Part shown: one piece after another, positions 1-5,928 of the stretch
Layout of the letters: every line of letters starts with the position of its first letter
Position numbering within the stretch: the stretch's first letter is position 1
Source of the DNA: Clostridiales bacterium
GTDB taxonomy: Bacteria; Bacillota; Clostridia; Christensenellales; Christensenellaceae
Reading direction: 5' to 3'
Assembly: GCA_003343685.1 (NCBI GenBank)
Contig: QAKS01000076.1
Coordinates: 1-6,469 of the forward strand
DNA length: 6,469 bases
Translations under genes and position numbers: made by a program
The notes under the pieces: model-generated
Seen by the model: the letters and a program-made list of their open reading frames with translations, nothing else
Database searches by the model: none
Told to the model about the DNA's origin: nothing

Positions 1-35
1 TGCTGACACGGGCGGGAGAGATTAAAAAAACGTGA
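1..35 (+). other. Probable 3' tail of an upstream rightward gene (frame undecided)
   Basis: A rightward intrinsic terminator at 65-96 implies that a plus-strand transcript enters from the left. Two plus frames are open from the window edge: one ends at TAA 23-25 (residues ADTGGRD) and the other at TGA 33-35 (residues LTRAGEIKKT). The third frame has a stop at 4-6. The piece is too short to choose between the frames or to name a product, and it may also be untranslated sequence. Confidence 0.35.
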
Positions 36-64
36 GGAAAAGATGTTTTACAATAACCGTTTGA

Positions 65-96
65 TTCCGGCTTCTTTTGGGAGGCCGGAGTTTTTT
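65..96 (+). terminator. Intrinsic terminator of the upstream rightward gene
   Basis: Bases 65-74 pair with 81-90 in a 10-bp stem that includes two G-T (G-U in RNA) pairs around a CCGGC/GCCGG core. The loop is TTTTGG (75-80), and TTTTTT follows directly at 91-96. This is a standard rho-independent terminator on the plus strand. It faces the citrate synthase terminator at 108-138. Confidence 0.85.
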
Positions 97-107
97 CGTA
101 AGCATCG

Positions 108-138
108 AAAAAAGACCGGCAGCCTTTTGGGGCTGCCG
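108..138 (-). terminator. Intrinsic terminator of the citrate synthase gene
   Basis: CGGCAGCC (117-124) pairs perfectly with GGCTGCCG (131-138) around a 6-base loop. Read leftward, the stem is followed by GTC and then six T (A-tract 108-113 on the plus strand). The stem starts 16 bases past the citrate synthase stop codon, the usual spacing for a rho-independent terminator. Confidence 0.92.
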
Positions 139-154
139 ACTCCTGCATTATGGG

Positions 155-1519
155 TTATTGCCGTTCGCCAAGCGGAACGTAGCTTCGTCTGTCGATCAGA
201 CTGTCGTAGGCCGGGCGAATGATCTTGTCCGCGTTGACCAGCTCCTCAATGCGATGGGCGCTCCAACCGACGATACGCGCCATCGCAAAGATAGGCGTAT
301 ACAGCTCGAGCGGGATGTTCAGCATGGAATAGACAAAGCCGCTGTAAAAGTCCACGTTTGTGCTGACGCCTTTGTAGATGCGGCGCTTTTCGGCGATGAC
401 CTTGGGCGCAAGCCGAGCCACGGAGGAGTACAGGTCGTACTCGTCGTCCCGGTGTTTTGCGGACGCAAGCTTTTCCACAAAGCCCTTAAAGATTTCCGCA
501 CGGGGGTCGGAAATAGAGTATACCGCATGGCCCATGCCGTAAATCAAACCTTTTCTGTCGAAAGCATCTTTGTCCAAGAGGCGGGCAAGGTAGGCCTCCA
601 TTTCCTCGTCGTCTTTGATATCGCGGACGTTGTCGGCGATATCGCGCATCATTTCGACCACCTTAATGTTGGCGCCGCCGTGCTTTGGTCCCTTGAGGGA
701 GGAAAGCGCCGCAGCCATAACCGAATACGTATCGGAGCCGGACGAGGTGACGACGCGGGTGGTAAACGTGGAGTTGTTGCCGCCGCCGTGCTCCATGTGG
801 AGAATCAGAGCGATATCGAGAACCTGCGCCTCAAGAGCGGAAAAGCTTCTGTCGGGCCGCAGCATCCGCAGGATATTTTCAGCGTGGGACAATTCCGGCG
901 CGGGGCGGTGGATATAAAAGCTCTCGTCGTTTTCATAGTGGTTATAGGCGTGGTAGCTGTATACCGAAAGCATGGGAAACACGCTGATGAGCATGAGGCA
1001 TTGGGACAGAACGTTTTCCAAAGAGATATCGCCGGCATTGTCGTCGTAAGAGGCCAGCGTCAGAACGCTTCGCGCGATGGTGTTCATCATATCTCTGGAC
1101 GGGGCCTTCATAATGACGTCCCGGACAAAATTGGTGGGCAGGGCCATGCAGTCGTTGAGAACGCTTTTAAAACGGCTGAGCTGGGCTTTTGTCGGCAGCT
1201 CGCCTACAAGAAGCAGATATGCCACCTCTTCATAGCCCAGAAAGCCGGACGATACCAACTCGCCTACAATGTCGTGTATGTCATAGCCGCGGTACAGCAG
1301 CTCTCCCTCGCAGGGAATGGTTTTGCCGTCTTTTATCTCTTGCGATTTAATGAGAGATACCTGGGTGAGTCCGGCCAAAACGCCGCTGCCGTTCTTATCC
1401 CGAAGCCCCCGTTTTACGCCGTGCTCTTCAAATAATGCCGGATCGAAAGCGCATGCCTCTTTGCAGATGGGGCTGTATTCTTTTGTGAAGGAATCCACTT
1501 TTTCCATAAAATCTGCCAT
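155..1519 (-). CDS. gltA: Citrate synthase (Si type, clostridial variant)
   Basis: This cytoplasmic enzyme condenses oxaloacetate with acetyl-CoA to give citrate and CoA, the entry step to 2-oxoglutarate and glutamate. The 454-residue product has all family landmarks. H244 lies in LHMEHGGGNNST (oxaloacetate binding), H280 in GPKHGGAN and H331 in GMGHAVY, R340 follows in SDPR, and D390 lies in NVDFYSG. These align with pig H238, H274, H320, R329 and D375. The C-terminal block FAMARIVGWSAHRIEE (411-426) is also typical. The HGGGNNST form and the N-terminal region of about 45 residues are as I recall them from Firmicute enzymes. The start is ATG 1517-1519, with AAGGAG (plus-strand CTCCTT 1528-1533) 8 bases upstream. 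The gene is monocistronic, with its own promoter region and terminator. A 2-methylcitrate synthase activity cannot be excluded from sequence alone, but no propionate (prp) genes are nearby. Confidence 0.96.
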   Translation of the reverse strand: MADFMEKVDSFTKEYSPICKEACAFDPALFEEHGVKRGLRDKNGSGVLAGLTQVSLIKSQEIKDGKTIPCEGELLYRGYDIHDIVGELVSSGFLGYEEVAYLLLVGELPTKAQLSRFKSVLNDCMALPTNFVRDVIMKAPSRDMMNTIARSVLTLASYDDNAGDISLENVLSQCLMLISVFPMLSVYSYHAYNHYENDESFYIHRPAPELSHAENILRMLRPDRSFSALEAQVLDIALILHMEHGGGNNSTFTTRVVTSSGSDTYSVMAAALSSLKGPKHGGANIKVVEMMRDIADNVRDIKDDEEMEAYLARLLDKDAFDRKGLIYGMGHAVYSISDPRAEIFKGFVEKLASAKHRDDEYDLYSSVARLAPKVIAEKRRIYKGVSTNVDFYSGFVYSMLNIPLELYTPIFAMARIVGWSAHRIEELVNADKIIRPAYDSLIDRRSYVPLGERQ

Positions 1520-1571
1520 TTTTTCTTCTCCTTCCGTAATGTTTCTTCTCTTTTATTTGGGTAATAAATTA

Positions 1572-1577
1572 ATTATA
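1572..1577 (-). promoter_or_regulatory. Putative -10 box of the citrate synthase promoter
   Basis: The minus strand reads CATGTATAAT, a perfect TATAAT at 1577-1572 and 52 bases upstream of the start codon. The hexamer 17 bases further upstream is CCCCAA, which is not a -35 box, so the promoter may depend on an activator. That position overlaps one copy of the CCCCAAAGG motif (1592-1600). Confidence 0.5.
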
Positions 1578-1624
1578 CATGAAAAAAAGAGCCTTTGGGG
1601 AGTTTCAGCAAAATGTTCAGATTT

Positions 1625-1643
1625 TTGTAACATAATTATGCAA
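1625..1643. promoter_or_regulatory. Candidate operator: palindrome CATAATTATG in an imperfect dyad
   Basis: CATAATTATG (1631-1640) is a perfect 10-bp palindrome. It sits inside TTGTAACATAATTATGCAA, a 19-base imperfect dyad whose TTG and CAA ends are symmetrical. The site lies between the two divergent promoters, just upstream of the yhhN-side -35. The TTG...CAA ends recall Rex or Crp/Fnr-type sites, but the match is not good enough to name a regulator. Confidence 0.3.
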
Positions 1644-1650
1644 TTGTCTA

Positions 1651-1679
1651 TTGAAAAAAAGAGGACGGTGTATAATAAT
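1651..1679 (+). promoter_or_regulatory. Promoter of the YhhN-family gene
   Basis: TTGAAA (1651-1656), a 17-base spacer and AATAAT (1674-1679) each match the sigma-A consensus at 5 of 6 positions. A perfect TATAAT at 1671-1676 overlaps the -10 but would leave only 14 bases to this -35. The predicted start near 1686 gives a leader of about 40 bases before the ATG at 1728. Confidence 0.65.
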
Positions 1680-1727
1680 TAAATGAGAAGTGAAAATCCC
1701 CCAAAGGTGTAAAAGAGGAGGTATGCG

Positions 1728-2381
1728 ATGGCTGTTTTTTGGAAACTGTTATTATTGGCTCTGTTTGTTGCTGCGGCAGCCGTCAATCTTATCGGAAACT
1801 ACAGGAATAACAGAAGAATGGCTGCGGCGGCAAAGCCGCTTTTGATGCCGCTTTTGGTCGGACTCAGCTTCGCGGCGGGGACGCCCGATCTGCTCGTGGT
1901 CACGGGGCTGGCGTGCGGCTTTTTGGGAGACGTCCTTCTGCTGTGGCAGGAGAAAAAGTTCTGCTTTATGGGCGGGCTCCTCGCATTTCTCGCAGGCCAT
2001 GTGTGTTACTGCATCGCTATTTGCAGGCAGATCGGCGGCTATACGGCATGGGGCTGGATTGCGGCGATGCTGATTTTGCTGTCTGTGGCAACGGCCGCCT
2101 ACTTTTCACTGCAGGCAAAGGTTCCGGGAGATATGAAGCTCCCGGTTATTGTGTATCTTCTGGCGCTTGTGGCGCTGTCGTTTATGAGCGCGAATCTGCT
2201 TGTCTGGAAACCGACGATTATTTCCTTTGTGCTGCTGTTCGGGTCGCTGTCGTTTTTTGCATCGGATTATATTCTGGCCCGGGGAAAATTCGACAGAGAG
2301 ACGCCGCATCACCAGTTCTGGGTCATGCTGACCTATATTGCAGCGCAGAGTGCCATAGGCGCGTGGGCACTGTTTCGGTAA
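1728..2381 (+). CDS. YhhN/TMEM86-family membrane protein, predicted lysoplasmalogenase
   Basis: This 217-residue, highly hydrophobic integral membrane protein has about 7-8 predicted membrane segments. Family motifs appear in the expected order: KPLLMPLL (36-43), GFLGDVLLLW (64-73), GLLAFLAGH (83-91), a Tyr-containing segment near 142 (VIVYLLALVALSFM), FGSLSFFASD (171-180) and TYIAAQSAI (202-210). The conserved Asp residues in GFLGD and FFASD, together with the Lys of KP, are the likely functional residues. Characterised family members (human TMEM86B and bacterial YhhN proteins) cleave the vinyl-ether bond of lysoplasmalogens. Many anaerobic clostridia make plasmalogens, so a lipid turnover role fits but is inferred. 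The start at 1728 is set by AGGAGG (1716-1721), 6 bases upstream. The ATG at 1723 is out of frame. No terminator follows, so some transcripts may run into the ATPase operon. Confidence 0.88.
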   Translation: MAVFWKLLLLALFVAAAAVNLIGNYRNNRRMAAAAKPLLMPLLVGLSFAAGTPDLLVVTGLACGFLGDVLLLWQEKKFCFMGGLLAFLAGHVCYCIAICRQIGGYTAWGWIAAMLILLSVATAAYFSLQAKVPGDMKLPVIVYLLALVALSFMSANLLVWKPTIISFVLLFGSLSFFASDYILARGKFDRETPHHQFWVMLTYIAAQSAIGAWALFR

Positions 2382-2399
2382 GGAGCGCACCTTTCATCG

Positions 2400-2435
2400 G
2401 TGAAAAAAATAACTTTGCAGTGAAAAAAATAACTT
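2400..2435 (+). repeat. Two tandem copies of a 16-bp A-tract element, 20-bp period
   Basis: GTGAAAAAAATAACTT occurs at 2400-2415 and again, identically, at 2420-2435. The repeat period is 20 bp, close to two helical turns, so the two A7 tracts face nearly the same side of the DNA. They lie 12 bp and 32 bp upstream of the ATPase -35 box (2448-2453). The position suits an UP element or curved DNA that raises promoter strength, or a direct-repeat protein site. Confidence 0.75.
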
Positions 2436-2447
2436 ATGCGGAAGTAA

Positions 2448-2477
2448 TTGACAATGGTTACGGCGATCATGTAATAT
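2448..2477 (+). promoter_or_regulatory. Promoter of the V-type ATPase operon
   Basis: A perfect TTGACA -35 (2448-2453), an 18-base spacer and TAATAT (2472-2477) form a plausible sigma-A promoter. The -10 is preceded by CATG, as in the citrate synthase promoter. Transcription would start near 2484, giving a leader of about 80 bases. The gap between yhhN and the operon has no terminator, so this promoter acts in addition to any read-through. Confidence 0.7.
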
Positions 2478-2504
2478 TAGAAAGGAATTAACAAAATCAA
2501 ACAG

Positions 2505-2537
2505 AGGCTCGGCGGATTACCGCAGAATATGGAGCCT
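2505..2537 (+). promoter_or_regulatory. Nested stem-loop in the ATPase operon leader
   Basis: AGGCTC (2505-2510) pairs with GAGCCT (2532-2537). Inside it, GCGG (2512-2515) pairs with CCGC (2520-2523) around an ATTA loop, leaving AGAATATG unpaired on the 3' side. No T-tract follows, so it is not a terminator. The first ribosome binding site (near 2554-2557) lies 16 bases downstream and stays free. A role in mRNA stability or translation is inferred. Confidence 0.45.
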
Positions 2538-2565
2538 TCACATCATAACACGAGAGGACCTGTAA

Positions 2566-2880
2566 ATGGATATTTTGGCGGAGATAAGAGAAGCCGAGGA
2601 GAAAGCGGGCGTAATCGCGGAAAAAGCCGAGGCTGAGGCAAGCCGGATTGCTGCCGAGGCTCTTGCAAAGTGCGAGGCCGACGATAAAGCGGCTTTGGTG
2701 TGCGCAAGGGATAGGGCGGCGCAGATGATGAAAGAGGCCGAGGCTGAGGCGGAGAAGCGCTCGGCGGAAAAGGCGGACGCCTATGCAGCGGAGCTCAGGA
2801 AAGTCCGCGCGCAGGCGGACGGCGGCATGGAAGACGCTGTGCGGAAAATTACCGGCGCAGTGATGGAACAGGCGAGATAG
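2566..2880 (+). CDS. ntpF: V-type ATPase peripheral stalk subunit G/H (NtpF-like)
   Basis: The 104-residue product is almost entirely charged and alanine-rich, with no membrane segment. It consists of a long predicted coiled coil (about 5-85) and a short C-terminal amphipathic part (AVRKITGAVM, 91-100). This matches the G subunit (AhaH in archaea, NtpF in E. hirae), which pairs with subunit E to form the peripheral stalk that keeps the catalytic head from turning. The identification rests on length, composition and position: it is the first gene of the operon, directly before subunit I, as ntpF is in E. hirae. The start ATG has GAGG (2554-2557) 8 bases upstream. The stop TAG lies 9 bases before the next gene, so the two are probably translationally coupled. 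A 14-base coding repeat (GCCGAGGCTGAGGC at 2626 and 2737) encodes Ala-Glu runs and reflects low complexity. Confidence 0.8.
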   Translation: MDILAEIREAEEKAGVIAEKAEAEASRIAAEALAKCEADDKAALVCARDRAAQMMKEAEAEAEKRSAEKADAYAAELRKVRAQADGGMEDAVRKITGAVMEQAR

Positions 2881-2889
2881 GGCGGCACT

Positions 2890-4809
2890 ATGGCAATCAT
2901 TCAGATGAAAAAAGTGACGGCCTACGTCATGAAGAGCGACACGAAAAAGGTAGCCCGTGCCCTGCAAAAGGCAGGGGTGATGGAGATCAGCCGCGCAGAC
3001 AGGGACGGCCTTATCAATGAGGAAAATCAGTTTGGGGCGGCGAAAGCCGAAGCCCGGCTGCAGAAGGTAAGCGAGGCAGTTTCGGTCATCAAGCGTTATG
3101 ATCATACAAAAAAGTCGTTTCTCATGCCCAAGCCGCCGGTGACGGTGGACGAGCTGGCTTCGGAGGGCGACAGAGAGAAGATCGATGCGGCGCTTGCGGA
3201 GGCGGAGGCCATCGAGGAGAAGATGGGGCGTATCCGCTCCGAATTTTCCAAAACGACAAATAAAATAGCGCAGATAGCGCCCTTTATGGGGCTGGAGGCG
3301 CGGACGGAGGATGTGCATGATACGGCGCACACCGTGGCGTACTGCGGGTTTTTGCCGAAAGAGTCCGACGAGGCGCTTACGGCGCTTACGGCGGAGCTGA
3401 ACGGTCTCTTTGCCGTGCGCAGGCTGGCGCTGGACGAGGAGTTTATCCCCTGCCTCATTGCAGCGCACAGGACAGTGGCGGAGCAGGCCAGAACAAGGCT
3501 CAAGGAGCTTGCCTTTACCGACGTAAAGCTGCCGGAGAAGGGCGGCACGGTAAAAGAGCAGGTGGCGGAACTGAAGCGCCGCATAAACGAGCTGGAGCAG
3601 GAGCGGAAGGACGCGGAGGAGCAGGCCGCCGGGGCGGCGAAAAATCTGGGGATTCTGTTGGTATATGAGGATCATCTGCGGTGCGAGGCCGAGCGCGCCC
3701 GCGCCATCGACATGATGGGCGCTACGGGAAAGGTGCAGGTCATCGACGGCTATATCTGCCACTACGATGCGGACAAGCTGGAAACTGCGGTGAAGAGCGC
3801 GGCGGACGTCTACTATCTGGATGTGCGGGATCCGTCGGAGGACGACGATGTGCCGACGGCGATCGTAAACAACAAAGCGCTGAGGCCTTTTGAGGCAATT
3901 ACGGATATGTATTCCACACCGGCCTACAAAGGAATAGACCCGGTCTATATCCTTGCGCCGTTTTACTTTATCTTCTTCGGCTCAATGCTTTCGGACGCCG
4001 CTTACGGTATTTTGCTGACCATAGGCTCCATTCTTGTGTTGAAGCTGAAAAAGCCCGAGGGGATGTTCCGTAAGGTCGTGACGGTGTTAGCTATCTGCGG
4101 CGTGTCCACGCTGATTTGGGGCGCATTGTTCGGAAGCTGGATGGGCTTTGACGCGACGGAGTTGGCGATCGCTACGCCTCTGTGGTTCAATCCTTTGGAG
4201 AATCCGATGATGATGCTGTACGTCTGCATCGCGCTGGGGTTGGTACACATTCTGGTCGCGCTGGGCATGGGGTTCTATATGCTGGTGCGAGACGGGCATT
4301 GGAAGGACGCTATTTTTGATAAAGGCTTCTGGATGCTGATTTTGTTGGCGATTCCGGTGATGCTCATTCCGGGCGGAGGGACGGCGGCTGTCGTCATGGT
4401 GCTGGTTGGTGCGGCGGGGCTGCTGCTCACGCAGGGACGGCACAAAAAGGGCATTTTGAAAAAGCTGATGGGTGGACTGGGAAGCCTGTATGACGTGACG
4501 GGCTATCTGTCGGACATCCTGTCCTACTGCCGTATTTTCGGCATGAGCCTTGCCACGGGCGTGATCTCGATGGTGTTTAAGACCATCGCGGGTATGCTCA
4601 TGGGGAATTTCGTCGGCGCCATATTCGGCGCTGCGGTATTTATCGCGGGCAATGTGTTTAATCTGGGGATCAACGCGCTCGGCTCCTTTGTACACAGCGC
4701 GAGACTTCAGTATATCGAGTCGTTCAACAAGTTCTTTGAGGCCGGTGGCAGGGCGTTTTCGCCGCTGTCCTATAAGGCAAAGAACAATAGGGTAGTAAAC
4801 GCGAAATAA
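2890..4809 (+). CDS. ntpI: V-type ATP synthase/ATPase subunit I (a-type stator)
   Basis: This is the large membrane stator subunit that carries the two ion half-channels next to the rotor ring and anchors the peripheral stalks. At 639 residues it has normal length for the family. Residues 1 to about 340 form the cytoplasmic domain, with coiled-coil stretches near 90-125 and 220-270. Residues 351-600 hold about eight membrane segments. Conserved landmarks are VNNKALRPFEAITDMYSTP (326-344), IDPVYILAPFYFIFFGSMLSD (349-369), WGALFGSWMG (410-419), SDILSYCRIFGMSLA (541-555) and HSARLQYIESFNKFFEAGG (602-620). R548 (in LSYCRIF) matches the essential Arg facing the rotor carboxylate (yeast R735), and R605 matches the second conserved Arg. 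The ribosome binding site is weak (GGGCGG, 2880-2885), which supports coupling to the preceding gene. All hallmark residues are present. Confidence 0.95.
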   Translation: MAIIQMKKVTAYVMKSDTKKVARALQKAGVMEISRADRDGLINEENQFGAAKAEARLQKVSEAVSVIKRYDHTKKSFLMPKPPVTVDELASEGDREKIDAALAEAEAIEEKMGRIRSEFSKTTNKIAQIAPFMGLEARTEDVHDTAHTVAYCGFLPKESDEALTALTAELNGLFAVRRLALDEEFIPCLIAAHRTVAEQARTRLKELAFTDVKLPEKGGTVKEQVAELKRRINELEQERKDAEEQAAGAAKNLGILLVYEDHLRCEAERARAIDMMGATGKVQVIDGYICHYDADKLETAVKSAADVYYLDVRDPSEDDDVPTAIVNNKALRPFEAITDMYSTPAYKGIDPVYILAPFYFIFFGSMLSDAAYGILLTIGSILVLKLKKPEGMFRKVVTVLAICGVSTLIWGALFGSWMGFDATELAIATPLWFNPLENPMMMLYVCIALGLVHILVALGMGFYMLVRDGHWKDAIFDKGFWMLILLAIPVMLIPGGGTAAVVMVLVGAAGLLLTQGRHKKGILKKLMGGLGSLYDVTGYLSDILSYCRIFGMSLATGVISMVFKTIAGMLMGNFVGAIFGAAVFIAGNVFNLGINALGSFVHSARLQYIESFNKFFEAGGRAFSPLSYKAKNNRVVNAK

Positions 4810-4834
4810 AGCGCGGATTTTATAGAAGCATTAA

Positions 4835-5333
<499 letters not shown>

Positions 5334-5335
<2 letters not shown>

Positions 5336-5351
5336 GGAGTAAGAAAAATTG
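5334..5351 (+). promoter_or_regulatory. Ribosome binding site that fixes the TTG start of subunit E
   Basis: AAGGAG (5334-5339) overlaps the TAA stop of subunit K and lies 9 bases before TTG 5349-5351. An in-frame TAA at 5340-5342 rules out any earlier start, and the first in-frame ATG would be residue 95, inside the conserved domain. TTG is therefore the only sensible start codon. Confidence 0.85.
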
Positions 5352-5927
5352 TCTAGTGCAGATAACATAACGGCTCGGATTATTTCCGACGCCGAAAAGG
5401 AGGCTGCCGCCGTTTTGGAGGCGGCGCAGGCCAAAACCGAAAAGTTTACCGCCGACAGGCAAAAGGAAACCGCGGGCAAGGTGAACGCCATTGAAGCGGA
5501 GGCGAAAATAAAGGCGGCGGACGTGGCGAAAAAGCGCGAGTCTGCCGACGCTCTGGAACAGAGAAAGGCTTTGCTGGCCGCCAGACGGGAAAAGCTCGAC
5601 GAGGCGTTTGCCCGCGCTGAAACGGCTATCATGGAGTCGGACGGCTACGCGGCGTTTATGGGCGCTCTTTTGGCAGATTGTGCTGAGGATGGCGGCATTG
5701 TGCGCGTTGCGTCGGCAGATCGTCAATTGGCAGACGGCGCCTTTTTGAAGGCGACGACAAAGAAGGTCACCCGCGGAGATGACGACCCGTCCATATCGGG
5801 CGGCTTCCGTCTGATTACCCGCGGCGGAGACATGGAAACGGACTGCTCCGTTGCTTCACTCGTGGCAGCGCAGCGTGCCCGGCTGGAAAGCGCCGTCTGT
5901 GATATTCTGTGGGGAGGAGCGGACTGA
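5349..5927 (+). CDS. ntpE: V-type ATP synthase/ATPase subunit E (peripheral stalk)
   Basis: Subunit E forms the peripheral stalk with subunit G/H and caps the top of the catalytic head. The 192-residue product has the usual length. Residues 5-90 are an Ala/Glu/Lys-rich coiled coil, and about 95-192 form the globular head-binding domain. The signature ISGGFRLITRGGDMETDCSVASL (149-171) corresponds to the family pattern of Gly-Gly, a basic loop, an acidic pair and a Ser-x-x-x-Leu segment. The closing RARLESAVCDILWGG (176-190) is also typical. Translation starts at TTG, with AAGGAG overlapping the previous stop codon, so subunit E is probably coupled to K. The rare start may lower its yield relative to the ring subunit, but that is inference. 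Only one base separates its stop from subunit C. Confidence 0.93.
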   Translation: MSSADNITARIISDAEKEAAAVLEAAQAKTEKFTADRQKETAGKVNAIEAEAKIKAADVAKKRESADALEQRKALLAARREKLDEAFARAETAIMESDGYAAFMGALLADCAEDGGIVRVASADRQLADGAFLKATTKKVTRGDDDPSISGGFRLITRGGDMETDCSVASLVAAQRARLESAVCDILWGGAD

Positions 5928-5928
5928 T

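Larger units (their letters stand above)
1592..1707. repeat. Inverted pair of the 9-bp motif CCCCAAAGG
   Basis: CCTTTGGGG at 1592-1600 is the reverse complement of CCCCAAAGG at 1699-1707, with 98 bases between the copies. The left copy covers the -35 region of citrate synthase. The right copy lies between the predicted yhhN-side transcription start and its ribosome binding site. It could be a shared operator or a coincidence, since nine bases in about 200 is suggestive but weak evidence. Confidence 0.35.

Noticed and set aside
77..1435. A 452-codon open frame on the plus strand opposite citrate synthase
   Set aside because: It is in register with the citrate synthase codons, so it stays open merely because that gene avoids TTA, CTA and TCA codons. 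It begins inside the upstream terminator hairpin, has no ribosome binding site and shows no recognisable domain.
2388..2405. Possible terminator hairpin after yhhN (CACC/GGTG or TTTCA/TGAAA)
   Set aside because: The stem is only 4-5 bp and is followed by an A-tract, not a T-tract. On the minus strand the T-tract comes before the stem, so it does not work in either direction.
1913..2491. A 192-codon plus-strand frame overlapping yhhN and running into the ATPase promoter
   Set aside because: It overlaps a well-supported membrane protein gene in another frame, has no ribosome binding site, and ends within the promoter region.
2626..2750. 14-bp repeat GCCGAGGCTGAGGC in the subunit G/H gene
   Set aside because: It simply encodes repeated Ala-Glu residues of a coiled coil and is expected from biased codon use, not a mobile or regulatory repeat.
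2497..3762. A 421-codon open frame on the minus strand opposite ATPase subunits G/H and I
   Set aside because: It is also an in-register antisense shadow. It crosses the operon leader and two clear genes, and its product is arginine/histidine/leucine-rich without known motifs.
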